Shown: positions 35,790-48,703, counted from the first letter of the stretch. The stretch: DNA of 64,000 nt from Zychaea mexicana (GCF_025766255.1 NW_026516704.1:1-64000); one strand, 5' to 3'. The notes: generated from the sequence alone by a model not told the origin. Numbers and translations are program-made.

Positions 35790-37669
35790 ATGGTGCAGAA
35801 ATCAACAGTTGTCGTCGTATCGCCTGCGACTCTGCAGCCTCTCTTTGAGGTCCCCTGCGCCACACCCGCCGACATTGATGCGGCCGTCGCAAAGGCTGAG
35901 CAAGGATTTGCTTCTTGGCGCAAAGTACCTGTTGCCGAACGAGTCGCCATCCTTCAAAAGTTCTGCACGTTGTTTGAGCAGAAAAAAGCCCAAGTCGGTG
36001 AAACGATCGTCAGCCAGATGGGCCGTCCCGTGCGTTACGCAGCTGGCGAGGTTGGCGGTGTGCTTGAACGCGCCAACTACATGATCTCGGTGGCTGAAGA
36101 AAGTCTGGCGGATGAAGTGATTGAATCCACAGACGCCGTCCATCGTTTTCTGCGTAAAGAGCCGTTGGGTCCAGTGTTTATTATTGCTGCATGGAACTAT
36201 CCTTATCTCACTATGGGTGCGTACTATCCGCCTTTTTGTTTTGCAAGGGGGAGGGGGGACTGCTGACGACGACCCAATGTTCTCTCACGCTCACTCTATG
36301 TTTCTCTTTTTCACAAATGAATCGCACCGCCATCATCAACAGTGAACAACGTAGTGCCAGCATTGCTGGCAGGCAACGCGGTGCTGCTGAAACAGTCTCC
36401 ACAAACTCCAAAGTGTGCCGATCTGTTCGTCGAAACGTTTCACCAAGCCGGTGTTCCGGAGCAGGTGGTACAGGTCATGCACACGGACGACAATGGCGCC
36501 GACTATTTGGTGCGACACCAGGGCATCCAATACGTCAGCTTCACAGGCAGTGTCGCTGTCGGCAAAACCATCCGTCAATCGATTGGCAATGCCGAGCGCT
36601 TGATTGGTCTGGGCATGGAGTTGGGCGGTAAAGACCCTGCTTATGTCTTGGCCGATGCTGATCTGGACTTTGCGGCCGAGAATATTGTCGACGGCGCATT
36701 TTTCAACTCTGGCCAGTGCTGTTGCTCGATTGAACGTTGCTATGTCCATAGCGATGTCTATGAGTCGTTTTTGCAAAAGGCGGTTGCTATTGCTCAGGTA
36801 AAAAGTTAAATATGGGCTCCATACGCGTTAATAGTAACAATTGGCATACACACACACACACACACACACACAGAACTATAAATTGGGTGATCCAAGTGAC
36901 CCAGAGACAACAATGGGTCCTATGGCTCATGTTCGCTTTGCAGACAAGGTGCGCGCTCAAATAGCAGAAGCAGGTTAGCGTCATCTACAAAGGCTATGAA
37001 GGGGGAAAGAGGAGGGGGGAAGGGAAGGGGGTTTTAAAAGGGTGTGTCTATCATGCACTCAGAGTTGTTGTTGTGCATAAACTGACTTACCGGAACAACA
37101 CACAGTCGTCAAAGGGGCAAAGCTACTCGTTCAAACAGATCGCTACTTTCCGAACGACAAGGTAAAAAAAAATAGTCTTTCATTCTGATTACTTTTTGAT
37201 TTACTCAATTTCCAGCTTTTAACACATGTTTGAAGCCTGGAACAACCTATGTCGGTCCACAAATCATTACAGATGTCACGCATGATATGACCGTCATGCA
37301 AGAAGAGGTATGTACTATGTATAAACACTTTGTACAATGTCGGCTACAGGACACTCATAATAGACGACTTAGACATTTGGACCTGTGCTGGTAGTGATAC
37401 CTGTCCACTCGGACAAAGAAGCCGTCGAGCTAATGAACGATTCCACGTATGGACTGACAGCTAGCATATGGACCCAAGATGCGGATAAAGCATTAGAGAT
37501 TGGCAACCAAATCGAGTGTGGGACATGGTTCATGAACCGCTGCGATTATATTGACCCTGCATTAGCCTGGGTCGGCGCCAAAGACAGTGGGTTGGGCTTT
37601 TCTATGAGTAAGCACGGGTTTGATCAGTTCATTCGACCAAAGTCCTATCATTTGCGATTAAAGCAGTAG
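35790..37669 (+). CDS. Aldehyde dehydrogenase (NAD(P)+-dependent)
   Basis: Oxidises aldehydes to acids. Six exons (35790-36216, 36343-36797, 36874-36973, 37106-37161, 37236-37307, 37373-37669) give 468 aa, a normal length. Family landmarks: IIAAWNYPY with the oxyanion Asn, VNNVVPALLAGNAVLLKQS, FTGSVAVGKTI, the general base in MELGGKDPAYV, the nucleophile in FFNSGQCCCSIER, and EETFGPVLVVIPV across the last junction. The third intron ends in a CA microsatellite. The protein opens with MVQKSTVVVVSPAT and has no targeting peptide, so it is probably cytosolic. Substrate specificity is not assigned. Confidence 0.92.
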
Positions 37670-38005
37670 TAATGTAGTAGCAGATTTGAAGATGATATGT
37701 AGAGAATGCAGTGTATATCTGTTGTCTGTGCGAGAAAAGAAAGAGTGTGAGAGAGGGAACTTTATATAACCAACGGAAAAATAGTAGTAATAAAACTTGC
37801 TCTTGTCAAAGAGGTATTAAGAAAGAAGAAGCAAAGAAGAAGCAAGAAAAAAGGAGAAACTAAGGGAAGAGCGAGCAAAGGGGTGTGTGTAGAAGAAAGA
37901 AGACGACCAAAGTCAGAGTGATTAAATTAAAAAGAAAGAAGATGGTTGGGCGTGTGTGTGTGTGTTATTTTTTTTAAAAAGTAAGAAGGATGGTGGTGAT
38001 GTTGT
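37670..38005. terminator. Convergent 3' ends, dehydrogenase and septin genes
   Basis: A 336-bp purine-rich gap (GAAGAAA repeats around 37820-37910, a GT run at 37952-37964). No ORF. Confidence 0.5.
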
Positions 38006-39809
38006 TTACTTGTTAAAGGAAAACCCTTTCTTCTTGACCTTTTCTGGCGTGATGGGTCGTCCACTTTCCAAACGACGTCTCTTTTCTTCGAGATCCATGC
38101 GCTGCTTCTCGAGCGCCTCCTTCATCTCCTTGTGACGAGCATAGAGTTCTTCTTCCGACTGCTTCAACTTGGACTCCTTCTCCGTGACCTTGGCCTGGAA
38201 CACCGACCGCATCTCGGCCTCCATCTTTGCCAGTTTCTGTTCGTGAGCAAGTCTTTCCTCCTCCATCTTTTGGACGGGGTTGACCTCCTTGAACACCGAG
38301 GGATCTTGCTGGATGCCCATGGCCTTGAGCTTCTCGGTGCGGTAATTTTCGTACAAGACGTCGTTGGTGTACTCCTTGAGCTCCTCCATGTGCGTGCGGA
38401 TCAACATTTGTCGCAGCTTGACAAAGTCGCAGTGGTCTTCATTGTCGACCTCAATCACACCCCACGGATACTTACGGCCACGCACACGACGACCGCCCTC
38501 GACCTCAAACTCCTTGTCTGAGCCCACAACGGCAAAGGGGATCTTGGACATGATCTCGCGGTTCTCTGCAATCGTTTCCTGGTCGTCGTACTCATAGACA
38601 GGTGCCTGGTAGATCTGGATCTTGTGATAGTTGATATCGGCCAAGATCCGCTGCTTGAATGCCATGACTTCTTCTTCTGTCAGTGTATCGGCCTTGGCAA
38701 TCACCGGGATCAGGTTGACGCGCGTGTGAAGCCGTCGCATGAATTCAATGTCGAGCGGTTTCAAGGCGTGGCCGGTGGGCATGATAAAGTACAGACACGC
38801 GTGGATGCGATTGTCTACCATCCGACGGCGGTTCACTCGGTTCTCTTGCTCCAGGTACGCATCAAAGCGCGACTCGATATTGTCCAGGATCGGCTTCCAG
38901 CTCTCCTCATTGTTGACAAAATCGCCAAAGCCAGGCGAATCCACCACTGTCAGCCGCAACTTGACGCCGTTCTCTTCAATGTCGGCAGTGATGGATTGGA
39001 TTTCGACTGTCTGCGGCGTTTCGTGCGTCAGCTCGACGTTTTCTTTTGGTGGATACAGTTGGGTGTTGAACAGAGTGTTGACCAACGTTGATTTACCCAG
39101 TCCGGATTCACCTAGAATGAGTCGTTATGTAAGATATAAGCATTCGTCATATGTAGAAGAAAGAGATTGTGTGTGTGTGTGTGTGTGTAGCCAAGTTGAA
39201 ATGAATTCCAAACGCAACGTCAATTTTGTTATGTGACCCACTTCCACAATCCACAGGCCTTCTTCCTCCTGCTCCTGCCCCTCTTTCTTATACACGACCC
39301 CTTAGCAATAGCCCAGCAAGACAGAAACATGCACAGCTTGCACGCCTCCTCTCACACATACATCCCGCCCCCCCTGTTTTTTTTTGTTGGAGTGCAAAGA
39401 AAAAAAGGGAAGACGTAAACTACTGACTGACTAAGTAACTAACTAATGACATACCAACGACCATGCAAGTGAACTGGAAACCTTTCTTGACGGATTTACG
39501 GTGTACTTGGTTTGGTAAGTTGGCAAAGCCAACATAGCCTTGGAGTTTCTTGCGCACCACTGTGATCTATGGAATAGTCAAGGAAACAAAAAGTTATGGA
39601 GACTGACTTGGATGTGTGCATATTATATGTATATATTCAATAGGCATTAAAAAAACCACACACTTACACCAGATGACGCGCCGTTTACTTGATCAACTAT
39701 ATACCATGAGACATAGATTTTACACACAATGAGAAAAAGAACTCTTTTACAAAAAGGTACATTATATAATTCTCGCCGAGATCTCAATAAAAACCTTTTA
39801 CATACCCAT
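38006..39809 (-). CDS. Septin, Cdc3-like
   Basis: GTP-binding cytoskeletal protein that polymerises at septa and necks. Four exons (39809-39806, 39696-39668, 39566-39455, 39111-38006) give 416 aa. Seen: the pre-domain [20 protein letters not shown], which is Cdc3-like; the P-loop GESGLGKST spanning intron 3; G3 DSPGFGD; G4 AKAD; a septin-unique element including [14 protein letters not shown]; and a C-terminal Glu/Lys coiled coil from about residue 320. The first exon contributes only ATG plus one base; the reading [11 protein letters not shown] continues smoothly into the conserved part. An alternative start inside exon 3 or 4 would lose the polybasic segment. Confidence 0.88.
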
Positions 39810-42371
39810 TTGGACGAATCTGTGTTTTGCGAGTTTTATTTATTTACTTTATGTGAGGAAGGAGAGAAAGAGAGAGAAAGAAAGAGAAGAAAGAAAGAAA
39901 GAAAAAAGGGAAACGCCTTCACGACGTATGTGTATATATGAGCTGTTGTTGTATAATAAAAAAGGAGGGGGAGTCTCTTTCTTTGAAAGGGGCTGTCAAG
40001 GAGCTTTTTTCGCCTTCTATATAATGTTCCATAACCCAGCATTATTCAGAAAGAGAGAGACGTGTTATGGCATGTGTATGTGTGTAACAGTCAAATTAAG
40101 CACCACACACCCATATTTTTTTCTCTTTTGATCTGCATAAACAAGAGAACGCTTCTTGTTCATCGCTACAAATCTCCCCGTTTCCATCGATAAATATGTT
40201 TCCTGAGTAATTAGACACTCTACAACAGATAGGATGTAAGTAGGTTGGGTGTGCTCATCACCATGACTACTGTACTAGTCAGTGAGTTCCTTTACGTGAA
40301 TAGTACTGTATGTAGTAGTGCTGCCATCTAGTAAAGCTGTGTATATATACTACAGACTCATACGCTCTCTCTCTGTGTGTGTGTGTGTGTGTGTAATTTG
40401 AATACAGCAGCAAAGGGCGATATCAGAAGGAGACCAACCAGAAATGTACTATTTGAGGTCTCTTGGTCAACTATCTCTTCTTTTACTGCATTAAGCTATC
40501 ACTGATGACTATGTATATATTACAATATCTTAAGTCATACCGTCATCGGTGATCGTGAATCTCTGGGATAAGCCGAGCATAGCACGACACTCGTATGAAA
40601 TCCGATCAAGGGGATGCCAAAGCACATTACGGCAATGATGGCGCTGTCAATATGTTACTCAAATATGCAACTACTATGTAAATAACCTTTATTCACTCAC
40701 TGTGTGTATGCGATTGATGTTACAGACCATACCCCCAGAAGACATAGTTGGCATTCTTCACAAGTACAGTAGTCGCTATTTCGCTGACGCTCAGGTCCAG
40801 CCTCTACACACATACATTGGGTCTAAAGCAAAACGGTAGTTCAAGTACTCTTGATAACCAGACAAAAGCAGTTTATAGATAAACTAGAGATGCTGCTGTC
40901 AGTGACGGCTGTCGACGTTTGAAAACGACTACGACCTACATTCTTTCGGATAAACGAATAATGGTGGTTGGGATTGAACTCTTGATTTGGCAACAACTTC
41001 AACAAAAAAAAGATACTACTACTACTTGTACTTTTGCATCTGTATCTTCAAATGCGACATCGCTGTTGGCTGTGCTGACAGAAACAATCTGTGAGTCAAA
41101 GCTGTGAAACTGGCCATCCAAACCTGGGGAAAATGACGTCTCAGAAACATAGAAAGAGATCGCTCTACCTTTGTCCGGGGAAAAGCTTTGTACGAATGAA
41201 TGTTGTAATACACAAGAGGAGTATACACCATGCATCCGGTAACATCATTGACCAGTGCACACAGTACGTGTTGAACAACCTTTGTATATGTTATACAATG
41301 GTTTGTTGGTTCCATGTTTGGGTATGACGGATAAGAAGATGAAAAGCCAGCTTCATCGATAACAACCTCATTTTCAAGTGCAGCTCGGCTACTACTATGG
41401 AAAAGCCTAGCTTCATTCTCACAAGATGCTCAAGAAGACTTGCTTAGCGTTACTGTGCCCACACTTATTGCAATACTAGTTTGTCGTCGTGTTTGAGGAA
41501 CCCAGTCGTTAACATTAACAGCTATTGACGTTTGGACCGACGCCCAGAGGAAAGCTCTAGTACTGACGATGTAGTGTGTGCGACTTGTGCACTTTTGACC
41601 TTGGCTACTATTGCACTCAACAGCTCCCAATGTCACGTTGCATCCCCGTGCGACTGCGAGGCTGTTGCTTGGACATATGGGAAGCACTTTTATCGACATT
41701 TGCCCCAAAGCAGAGTTTTCCGCTGCTTTCTCATCTTTGAACTACAAGCCAAACCAATCTTGAATTCCGCCCGAGTTGCGGTGGCAACGACAAGAATTCC
41801 CACCCGTGAGTTTGATGGGGGAGGGTGGAGGAGAGATTAACAAGGCCAGAGCGAGTCATTAGGAACCTGAATCGTAAAAAAAACCCCCTCGTGAACTCAG
41901 AATGGTACATTATGTAAATATGTGTTCGCCCTAGACGATTTGAAGACGAACGAAGGCTTCCGTTCCCAGCAATCAAAAAATGGATTCAACACCCCCACGG
42001 GTGCCACCACATGGAATAAGGGCTTTTCGGGCGCTCATGCAGCAATTAGTTTTGGGCTGTGTCGGAGCAACAACCGGTGATTTTGTTTGGTGCAGCAGAC
42101 TGTGTGATGTTAACCTATTAGCAAGCAGGGCAGGGCAGGGCAGGGCAGGCAGGCAGGCAGGCAGGCAGGCCCACACACACAGGTCAAAGAACCCGGTTTC
42201 AGAACAGCTCACATTTAAAACCATCCAGCCCATCACCCGCCCCACACAGTGCGCTTCTTTATCTCCTTTCCTGCACTTTCTTTGTCTTCCACTCTCTTTC
42301 TCTGTCTTCTCTACCACTCTCTCTACACACTCTACAAAGGAAGATCACACACACCCTCTTTGCTGCTGCTC
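39810..42371. other. Long intergenic region with microsatellites
   Basis: About 2.5 kb. It holds GA-rich blocks (39856-39905), a GT repeat at 40371-40395, and a GGGCA/GGCA run at 42125-42172 followed by a CA run. Short ORFs at 40919-41840 have no domain features; on the minus strand around 41320-41000 two frames look mildly protein-like but no gene model holds. Confidence 0.45.
42125..42182 (+). repeat. GGGCA/GGCA microsatellite
   Basis: Four GGGCA-type units grade into five GGCA units and a CA run. Confidence 0.85.
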
Positions 42372-42960
42372 ATGGTTTATCGAAGCTCATCCAAACGTTC
42401 GTCCCTGTACGATTCACTTCCAGTACTTGATTCGTGGTACCAACCTGAAGAAGAAGAAGAAGAAGAACAGATCAAAAGCAGTACTACCACTATCACGCCA
42501 CCGATCATAACGCCATCACCTTCTCCACGACCTTCCTGTTTCAGCAAAACACCTTCTTCATCCCTTGAACGTCCCAGTTGTGCAGACGGCCGTCGCAGTG
42601 TGTCATTCTCAGTCGAGCCTCCATCCGTTCGCTATATCGATGAAAGGGAGCAACATCATCAAGAAGATGCTGTAAGTGAACAACTCTCTCTGTTGACAGC
42701 AACAACAAGTATTAGTAGACAAGAACGTCGTGATAGCAGAGGTGAGTGTCGTTTCTGGGAGAAACGAGCTTGGATCAATACAAAAAGGAAAAGAAAAAGG
42801 CGGGTTCCCTCCCCCCACTCAGATCAATCAAAAAACTCACTCATCAACCAACTTGCGTTTGATTTGAATAGGCGCACGATTGAAATTCTTGGCAAAACGC
42901 TTGTTGCCTAAACAATTCACTATGAACAAGGTCCACGTTTTTTCTCCAACATCTTCATAA
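42372..42960 (+). CDS. Small Ser/Pro-rich protein with basic C-terminal motif
   Basis: Two exons (42372-42741, 42872-42960) give 152 aa. The N-terminal two thirds are Ser/Thr/Pro-rich with a Glu run (EPEEEEEEEQ-like) and several possible phosphorylation sites such as RRSVSFSVEPPS. The C-terminus created by splicing is a compact basic helix, GARLKFLAKRLLPKQF. The ATG at 42372 is chosen because the upstream in-frame stretch is a CT-rich leader. No family was recognised. Confidence 0.55.
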
Positions 42961-43857
42961 ATGTATTCAACACCAGAACAATTCCGTGTTTCTTATTAAT
43001 CCCTCACTCTTACGCACTTGTCCACTACTGCTATTACTACTACTACTACTACTACCATTGCTCTTTTGCTCTAATGCCTGTCATTGTATCATTACTATCT
43101 ACCCATTACTTGCTTATCTCTTATTCTAATCACAGTTCCGCCTTTCTTTCTACCTCCACCCACCAACAAAACCCCCTTATGCTCGAATAGAAACGAAGAA
43201 CATGAAAAGAAAAATTTATTATAATAATATGTAAATGTAAATGTATGCACGTATCACCGCTCCCCCCCCACCACCTTACAACGGACATACACGTACCACA
43301 GCATACTGTAATCTATATACAATTTCAACAGCAGCTTATTTATCAAACGAAAAAGATGTACTGTACAGTCAATTCAGAAAGTAAAAAGTCGCTGATTTTG
43401 AGTTTGATGTCGTACCGAAAAATTGCATGTCCTGTCCAACAACAATGTCGACTGATCCAAAAAATAAAGATGTGTCCTGTATACTCCTTAGAACTCGATC
43501 CAGCAAATTGAGCTGTTCTGGTCTGTTGTTAAGAGTAAGGTGAAGCGGAATAAGCTATTGGAAAGAAATAGAAGCATTTAATGACTAGGATCTGTTGAAG
43601 CCATGCAATAGTCTATACTTGAATGATATCCAAAGGTTTTGTTTCATATTTTGTTAAATGTTTCGAGAAGTGTCTCGACAAAGAAAGATTGTAGTATCTC
43701 TCTGCCGACTCTGGGACGCCAGATCCTGGTGACCTTTTTTTTTTAGCACTGATACAGTACAAAAATGGGTGATGCTTCAAATGTGTAAGTCATGTGGATG
43801 AGATGGTAGGAGACAGTAAAAAAACACTTGATGAGACTCAATAAATGTGATTTATTT

Positions 43858-43889
<32 letters not shown>

Positions 43890-44483
43890 CTGTGTGTGTG
43901 TGTGTGTGTGAGAAAAAGACATCTGCAAGTTGTGGATTCATTGGAAGTGTTGAAATGATAGGCGAGCCTAAAAAGAGGTGTGAAATGGCATTTTCTGTGT
44001 CTGCATTTTACTGACTTGGGAAACTTGATTTTCCGCCCAAAAACAAGGGGTATCACGAAAAGGGGTGCACACCATTTGGGGGTGCATCCAGTCATAATAA
44101 GCCACTTTTGTCGGAAAGAGCGACACACGAGAGTGCTTACGCTGTACCTATTACTGTCATTTCATAAAGACAATGCCAAAAAGACCTCCTGTCACTTTTT
44201 TCGAGAGGAAAGACACCACTTCCCCAACGGTAGCTACACTACAGTAGCAGCAGCTCAATTCGACAATAAAAAACGCGATTATGTGAATTACGATTTGAAC
44301 ATCGGCTGGGCGATGGCCAAATAAAAATGGATCGCACGATGTATGGCGCAAGGAATATGGGGAGGATAAGGACGCTGGGGAAGAAAGGTACTGTCAATAT
44401 ATGTTATTTAGAAAACAACAGCCTAAACGCGCGATTGTTGACGGACATTATTGTGGGTATTGTCGACGGTTGGCAGAGGAATG
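42961..44483. other. Intergenic, edge of gene-dense part
   Basis: No supported gene. Contains a CTA run (43030-43052), a GA run at 43858-43888 and a GT run at 43892-43910. It ends where the left inverted repeat of the 5-kb element begins. Confidence 0.45.
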
Positions 44484-44535
44484 AACCTATGCCGGACACG
44501 TTTTAGCAGGGAAAAGTGAAATGACAGTGACCAAA
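44484..44535 (+). repeat. Left terminal inverted repeat
   Basis: Pairs with 49451-49502 in inverted orientation, with 4 mismatches in 52. Confidence 0.88.
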
Positions 44536-44843
44536 GCGCTTTCCTAAAAGGGAACAGCAGTGGCGATGACCAGAGGCAGTGACCAGAGCGAAAGACCAGA
44601 GGAATTGCTAACAGAGAAATGTTGATGACCAAACGACGACAAGGCGGGGGTGATAGTAGTACATAGTAAGCTTAGTAGTTGTGATCACGAGTGCCGTATC
44701 TGGTAAAGCCCCTTCTTTTTCCGAAGGTGCAGCGCTCCACATAGAAAAGCTTTATAAAAGGTAGCTTCTCCATCTGTTTCGTTCTTTCACTTCTTTCTTC
44801 TCACCCACACTTGCACCAGCTCTCCCTCTCTGTATTAAACAAT

Positions 44844-46570
44844 ATGTCAACAAACCAGACCACAACCAACAATATCGACGTCTCGGGTAGCTATTTCTCG
44901 GCCTGGCCTTCACCGTGCCCCGCCCAGGAAAACTTACCCAGGAGGAACGTCAACGCGAGGCCTGGCGCCAGTACAAACCCATGGCGAAGGAGCTCGCAGA
45001 AGGCGCCGAGGAAGCCCAGGCCAAGAGGGCTTATTTTGAGCGGGTCAAGGCCAAGAAGGCACACACATGGACCGGCGCCCACCAACCACGCCCGAAGCCC
45101 GGTCAAGCCTTCCACCACTGCCGTAAACACCAGTATGGGTGGAACAAGTCGCGCCCCATCGACTGCCGGTTTGCGACTCTGGACGAGAGTACGGGCGCCA
45201 TCACTTTCGACAGCAATGCAGCGATGGCAGAGCGCGAGCGTACAAGAGAGAGTAAGGCCGATGGCAAGACGCGTCGTATCGGCAAGAAGTGTGTTGGTTT
45301 TGTCACTTGCGTCAACGAGAAGTGCGAGTTTTACGATGGCGTTATCAGACCTGCGGTGAAACGAGCTGCTCTTGACAACGTACATGTTATGGGCGCCAAT
45401 CCACTGTTTCCGTGCCTGGTGTCAACGAGGGTACAAGAGATGAATCCCTTTGTGTACATCACATATGCAGACGATAGTAAGTGTGTTTGTAGTCTTATTA
45501 ATAGACCTGTGGCTGACATAAATGTATTCAGGTGACCAAATTGGCGACTCCTCATCTTCTACCCCATGCATTACATCATCGACCGTTGTTACTAAAGAAA
45601 GTGTCAACGCTTCATCTTCGGCAAGTGATACAATTGCATATCAATACAAAGGTAAAAGCAGCTTTTTTCCGTTATAGGTTTCGTGTTTTGTAACGTTTTG
45701 TGTAGTCACTGTTTTTAAACAGGAAGCCCTGGAATACTTGAAGCAAGTCATGCTGCCAAACCGACCGTCGAACGATACCCTATTCGAGCGCATCTTCTTG
45801 GTGTCAGCTCAGCAAAAATCTATCTTAGAAAAACGCTTCGGACCAGTCACAAACTCGACGAAGCAAATTGAGGGTTGGGTCAACGGCTGTAACACGTGGG
45901 GTGAACGTACATCAAGAAAGTCAGATGGCAAAAAAGTGGAAGGTCGTTGGCTGTGGGTCTTGTTAGACAAGTACTTGGATGTCAACGTTATTGAGGACCT
46001 TGCAAAATACGAGCGACACTGCCGTCACCATCCGATGTCAACAATCGGCTACGCCCGAAAATTAAAAAGGAGGAAAAGAACGTCTTCGCACTCGATGCAA
46101 CCTTCTAAGCAACATGGTTCATCGTTTGCGCACGAGAAGCCTGTGCACCAAAGTTTTCGTGTCGCCCCATTGCAACGCAGATGAAAATTTGGAATCTCGT
46201 GACAGCACCGGAAACCAAAAAAATCACCTGGCTTTGGTTAAGAACTGCGATGGGGATATGACAAGTTACGTGAATGACTTTCATGGCAAACAGACACTTG
46301 TTCCGGGAAAGGCCGTTTGTGAACGCGGTACGGAATGCAGGTCATTTCCCAGTTTACATGCCCAACAATTCTACGTTCCTTGACCCGTGCCGTCCATGTT
46401 GGGAGGCCATCCAATCGAGCATACGACGAACGCCTTTGACGGATGAAGACAGCTTGGCAAGCCGTATTAAGGAAGCCGCGGAGACGATCACAGCTGCAGA
46501 ATGTATTCGTTGGGTGAGCGAAGCCAAGTCGTATATCGATCGCTGCTTAGCAAAAGAGCAAATCCAGTAG
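44844..46570 (+). CDS. Element-borne protein of unknown family, possibly its transposase
   Basis: Exons 44844-44886, 44928-45476, 45532-45651 and 45706 onward join in phase. The product opens with an Asn/Thr-rich start, then a charged helix (EERQREAWRQYKPMAKELAE), a His/Cys-containing part (FHHCRKHQYGWNK, CVNEKCEFYDG), a Ser/Thr linker, and a conserved-looking block with FLVSAQQKSILEKRFGP, GWVNGCNTWGE and GRWLWVLLDKYLD. After about 46080 the frame shifts once and near 46315 again before a helical end (DPCRPCWEAIQSSIRR and CIRWVSEAKSYIDRC) and stop at 46568. The two shifts mean this copy is probably broken. Paired Cys and His suggest zinc binding. No DDE triad was recognised. The GC-richer codon use of the first half differs from the neighbours. 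Confidence 0.55.
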
Positions 46571-46845
46571 GAATGCTATTATGTTTTTTCTGTACCCATT
46601 ACACTCCTTTTTTATGCCCTCCTTTTCCACTTCTTTCTTCATGCACGCTAGTCGTACCTATGTCAACTTATTTTTTTCCATTCCACTCTTTCACTATGCA
46701 CCTGTCCTTCTACACTAATTATACTTATGCCAAACTTTTTTTTCTCTGTGCAAGAAATATTATATTCAAGTAAAAAGTGATGCCCTTTGAAGAGTCTAGA
46801 TACCTGTGGCAAAAATGCACTTGCTAGAATTTTCAGTCTTCACGC

Positions 46846-47256
46846 TTGAACTATGGCAGTACAGCTGGTATGGCCAGCAATGCGAGTTTACCTGTTGGAC
46901 GAAAAAAAAAAAGAATGAGATGCAGGAAGGAATTGATCCACTGTAGATTCAGAAAGCCTTGTCACAAAATAGATTTTGAAGCTCTAAAAATTGGCTGCGT
47001 ACTAGTGGAACATGTCACGCTGTTCATTGAATGTCTTGTTGTTATGGATGAAAAAGCTCGATTGGTGTCGGGGAAGCAAGCGCGGTGCGCTGTTGAATGC
47101 CCTCCGTCGCCCACTGGGAAAAGGAAGTTAGCCGTGAGGCAAGACCTCTGTTTAATGAAATTTTGTTGTGATGAATATAAGATTGATTCATACTATGAAA
47201 ATAAGCCTGATGCGTTCTTAGACAGCGTCCATCGCCCATGGAAAAAAAGGAAGTGA
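46846..47256 (+). CDS. Basic Cys-rich ORF inside the element, uncertain
   Basis: A 136-codon ORF rich in Lys, Arg and Cys (for example MRCRKELIHCRFRKPCHK). Two imperfect direct copies of a CGCCCA(C)TGG...AGGAAGT string (about 47111-47131 and 47232-47255) sit within it. No domain was recognised; it may be a chance ORF. Confidence 0.22.
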   Translation: MNYGSTAGMASNASLPVGRKKKRMRCRKELIHCRFRKPCHKIDFEALKIGCVLVEHVTLFIECLVVMDEKARLVSGKQARCAVECPPSPTGKRKLAVRQDLCLMKFCCDEYKIDSYYENKPDAFLDSVHRPWKKRK

Positions 47257-47390
47257 GCCATTAGACGCCCTTAATTTCTCACCAGGGAGAGTCTGTTTAT
47301 CACGAATCATTTCTATTCGCCAACCAATCAAATACAGTATTTCGCACCAGTGTTCATCTCTATATTACACCCCCTAGAAATTTTATAGTT

Positions 47391-48703
47391 TCAAACGCAA
47401 AACGCTGTACGAAACGTATTTCCATCATTAACAGGCAATCCTTTTTCCAAGCGCTCCTGAATTCTGCTATATGCATGCTCATATTGCAAATTCCTAATAC
47501 AACAGAGAAAATGGTTACTTTCAAATTTCCACATATATATAAGATAAGCCTATCTAATAATTATAACAACAACGTACTTGAAATGCACCTTGAAGCTGCG
47601 GATAATACCAGCATCTAAAGGCTGCATAAGCGATGTTGTATTTGGCGGCAAATATACTAGCTCGACATTCTTTGGCTCGTAATCGCAAAAATGGCCCGAA
47701 AAGTTGTCTAAGAGCAATGCAATTTTTCTTTGCTGATACACCATCGATTTATCCAACATAGTAAGGTACTTCTTGAAGATATCGCGCGTCATCCAAGCAT
47801 TGGCATTTGCACAGTACTTCGAGATGTCAACCTTTCTCTGCTGTGCCTGTTGTTATATAGAAAATATAATAAGCAGTTGATCATCATCTTTTACTTTATC
47901 GTATAGCATACTTTGCTGAAACAGGTTGGGCGCTGTACCTTGCCAATGAACCAGGGGTGCCACTTATCAGATCCATCAGCATTCGTCGTCAATACAAGTG
48001 CTAACCGCGACTTGTCCTGCTTGACCCCTTTAAACGGTCCAGGTGCAATTGTAGACACAGGAGCACTGGAGTAGAAGCCAGCTGTCTCGTCCATGTTGTA
48101 AATGTCCTTTAACGCATATTTTTCTAGCATTCGTTGGATTTCAGGTAACTTGACTTCTGCGAGTGTGACATCAGCAGAGCTAGCTTCACCACTTATTTTT
48201 TAGACCTTGAGGTTATATCGTTTTTGGAAGCGGTTTTGCCAGCCATCGGAGAATGTCAAGTCCTCAGTTGAGATTTGCAGCTTAGTTGCAAAGTTTTCAC
48301 CAGCTTTCTTAATAATATCCCAATTGATTGGGATCTTCTCATGGAATCTTTGTTCTATCCATGTATATAAAGCGTATTCTAGTTCCTACTGTATTATTTT
48401 GCTTTCTTATTAGTAAAGTGAATAGCAAGCAGTACTCAATAAGCTTAAATGTACGGGAAACTTTGCTCGAGCTTTTTGTCTTTTATTTCTCTCAATGCCG
48501 TTTTCTTCTTCATGTTTTCTCTTAGCAATCATTCGTGAAATTGTTGTTGTATTCGGAACACTCTCAAGGTTGTATGTTGTTTTTATCCAGTCGAGTAAAT
48601 CCTTGTATATAAACTTGCGCAGCGCTTTCTCTTTGGCGACGTAGTACTGATACGCTGCTTCACTTATTTCATCAGTAAGCTTTTCATATTTTCCTTCCAT
48701 CAT
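47391..48703 (-). pseudogene. pogo/Tigger-type transposase with one in-frame stop
   Basis: Tc1/mariner-superfamily DDE_1 transposase. The N-terminus has a helix-turn-helix block (LTDEISEAAYQYY, PNTTTISRMI). After an intron comes a CENP-B-like part (ELEYALYTWIEQRFH, SDGWQNRFQKRY), then the catalytic core with YNMDETAGF, LLDNFSGH, VELVYLPPNTTSLMQPLDAG and IIRSFK. The last exon ends at 47391. An in-frame TAA at 48200-48202 lies between the two DNA-binding parts and the core; otherwise frames are open. The three Asp positions expected of this family are present. It sits entirely inside the 5-kb inverted-repeat element, in the opposite orientation to the other gene. Confidence 0.8.

Noticed and set aside
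38132..39236. Long plus-strand ORFs opposite the septin
   Set aside because: Mirror frames of the septin coding strand; Leu/His composition is typical of antisense of a Glu/Lys coiled coil.
41532..41840. 102-codon plus-strand ORF
   Set aside because: No splice partners, domain or neighbours; composition looks random.
44891..45607. Minus-strand ORFs opposite the element-borne gene
   Set aside because: The plus frame joins three exons in phase with good splice sites; the minus frames have none.
45738..46184. Reading the ORF from 45738 as a separate gene
   Set aside because: It is in phase with the upstream exons once the acceptor at 45704-45705 is used, so it is part of one gene.
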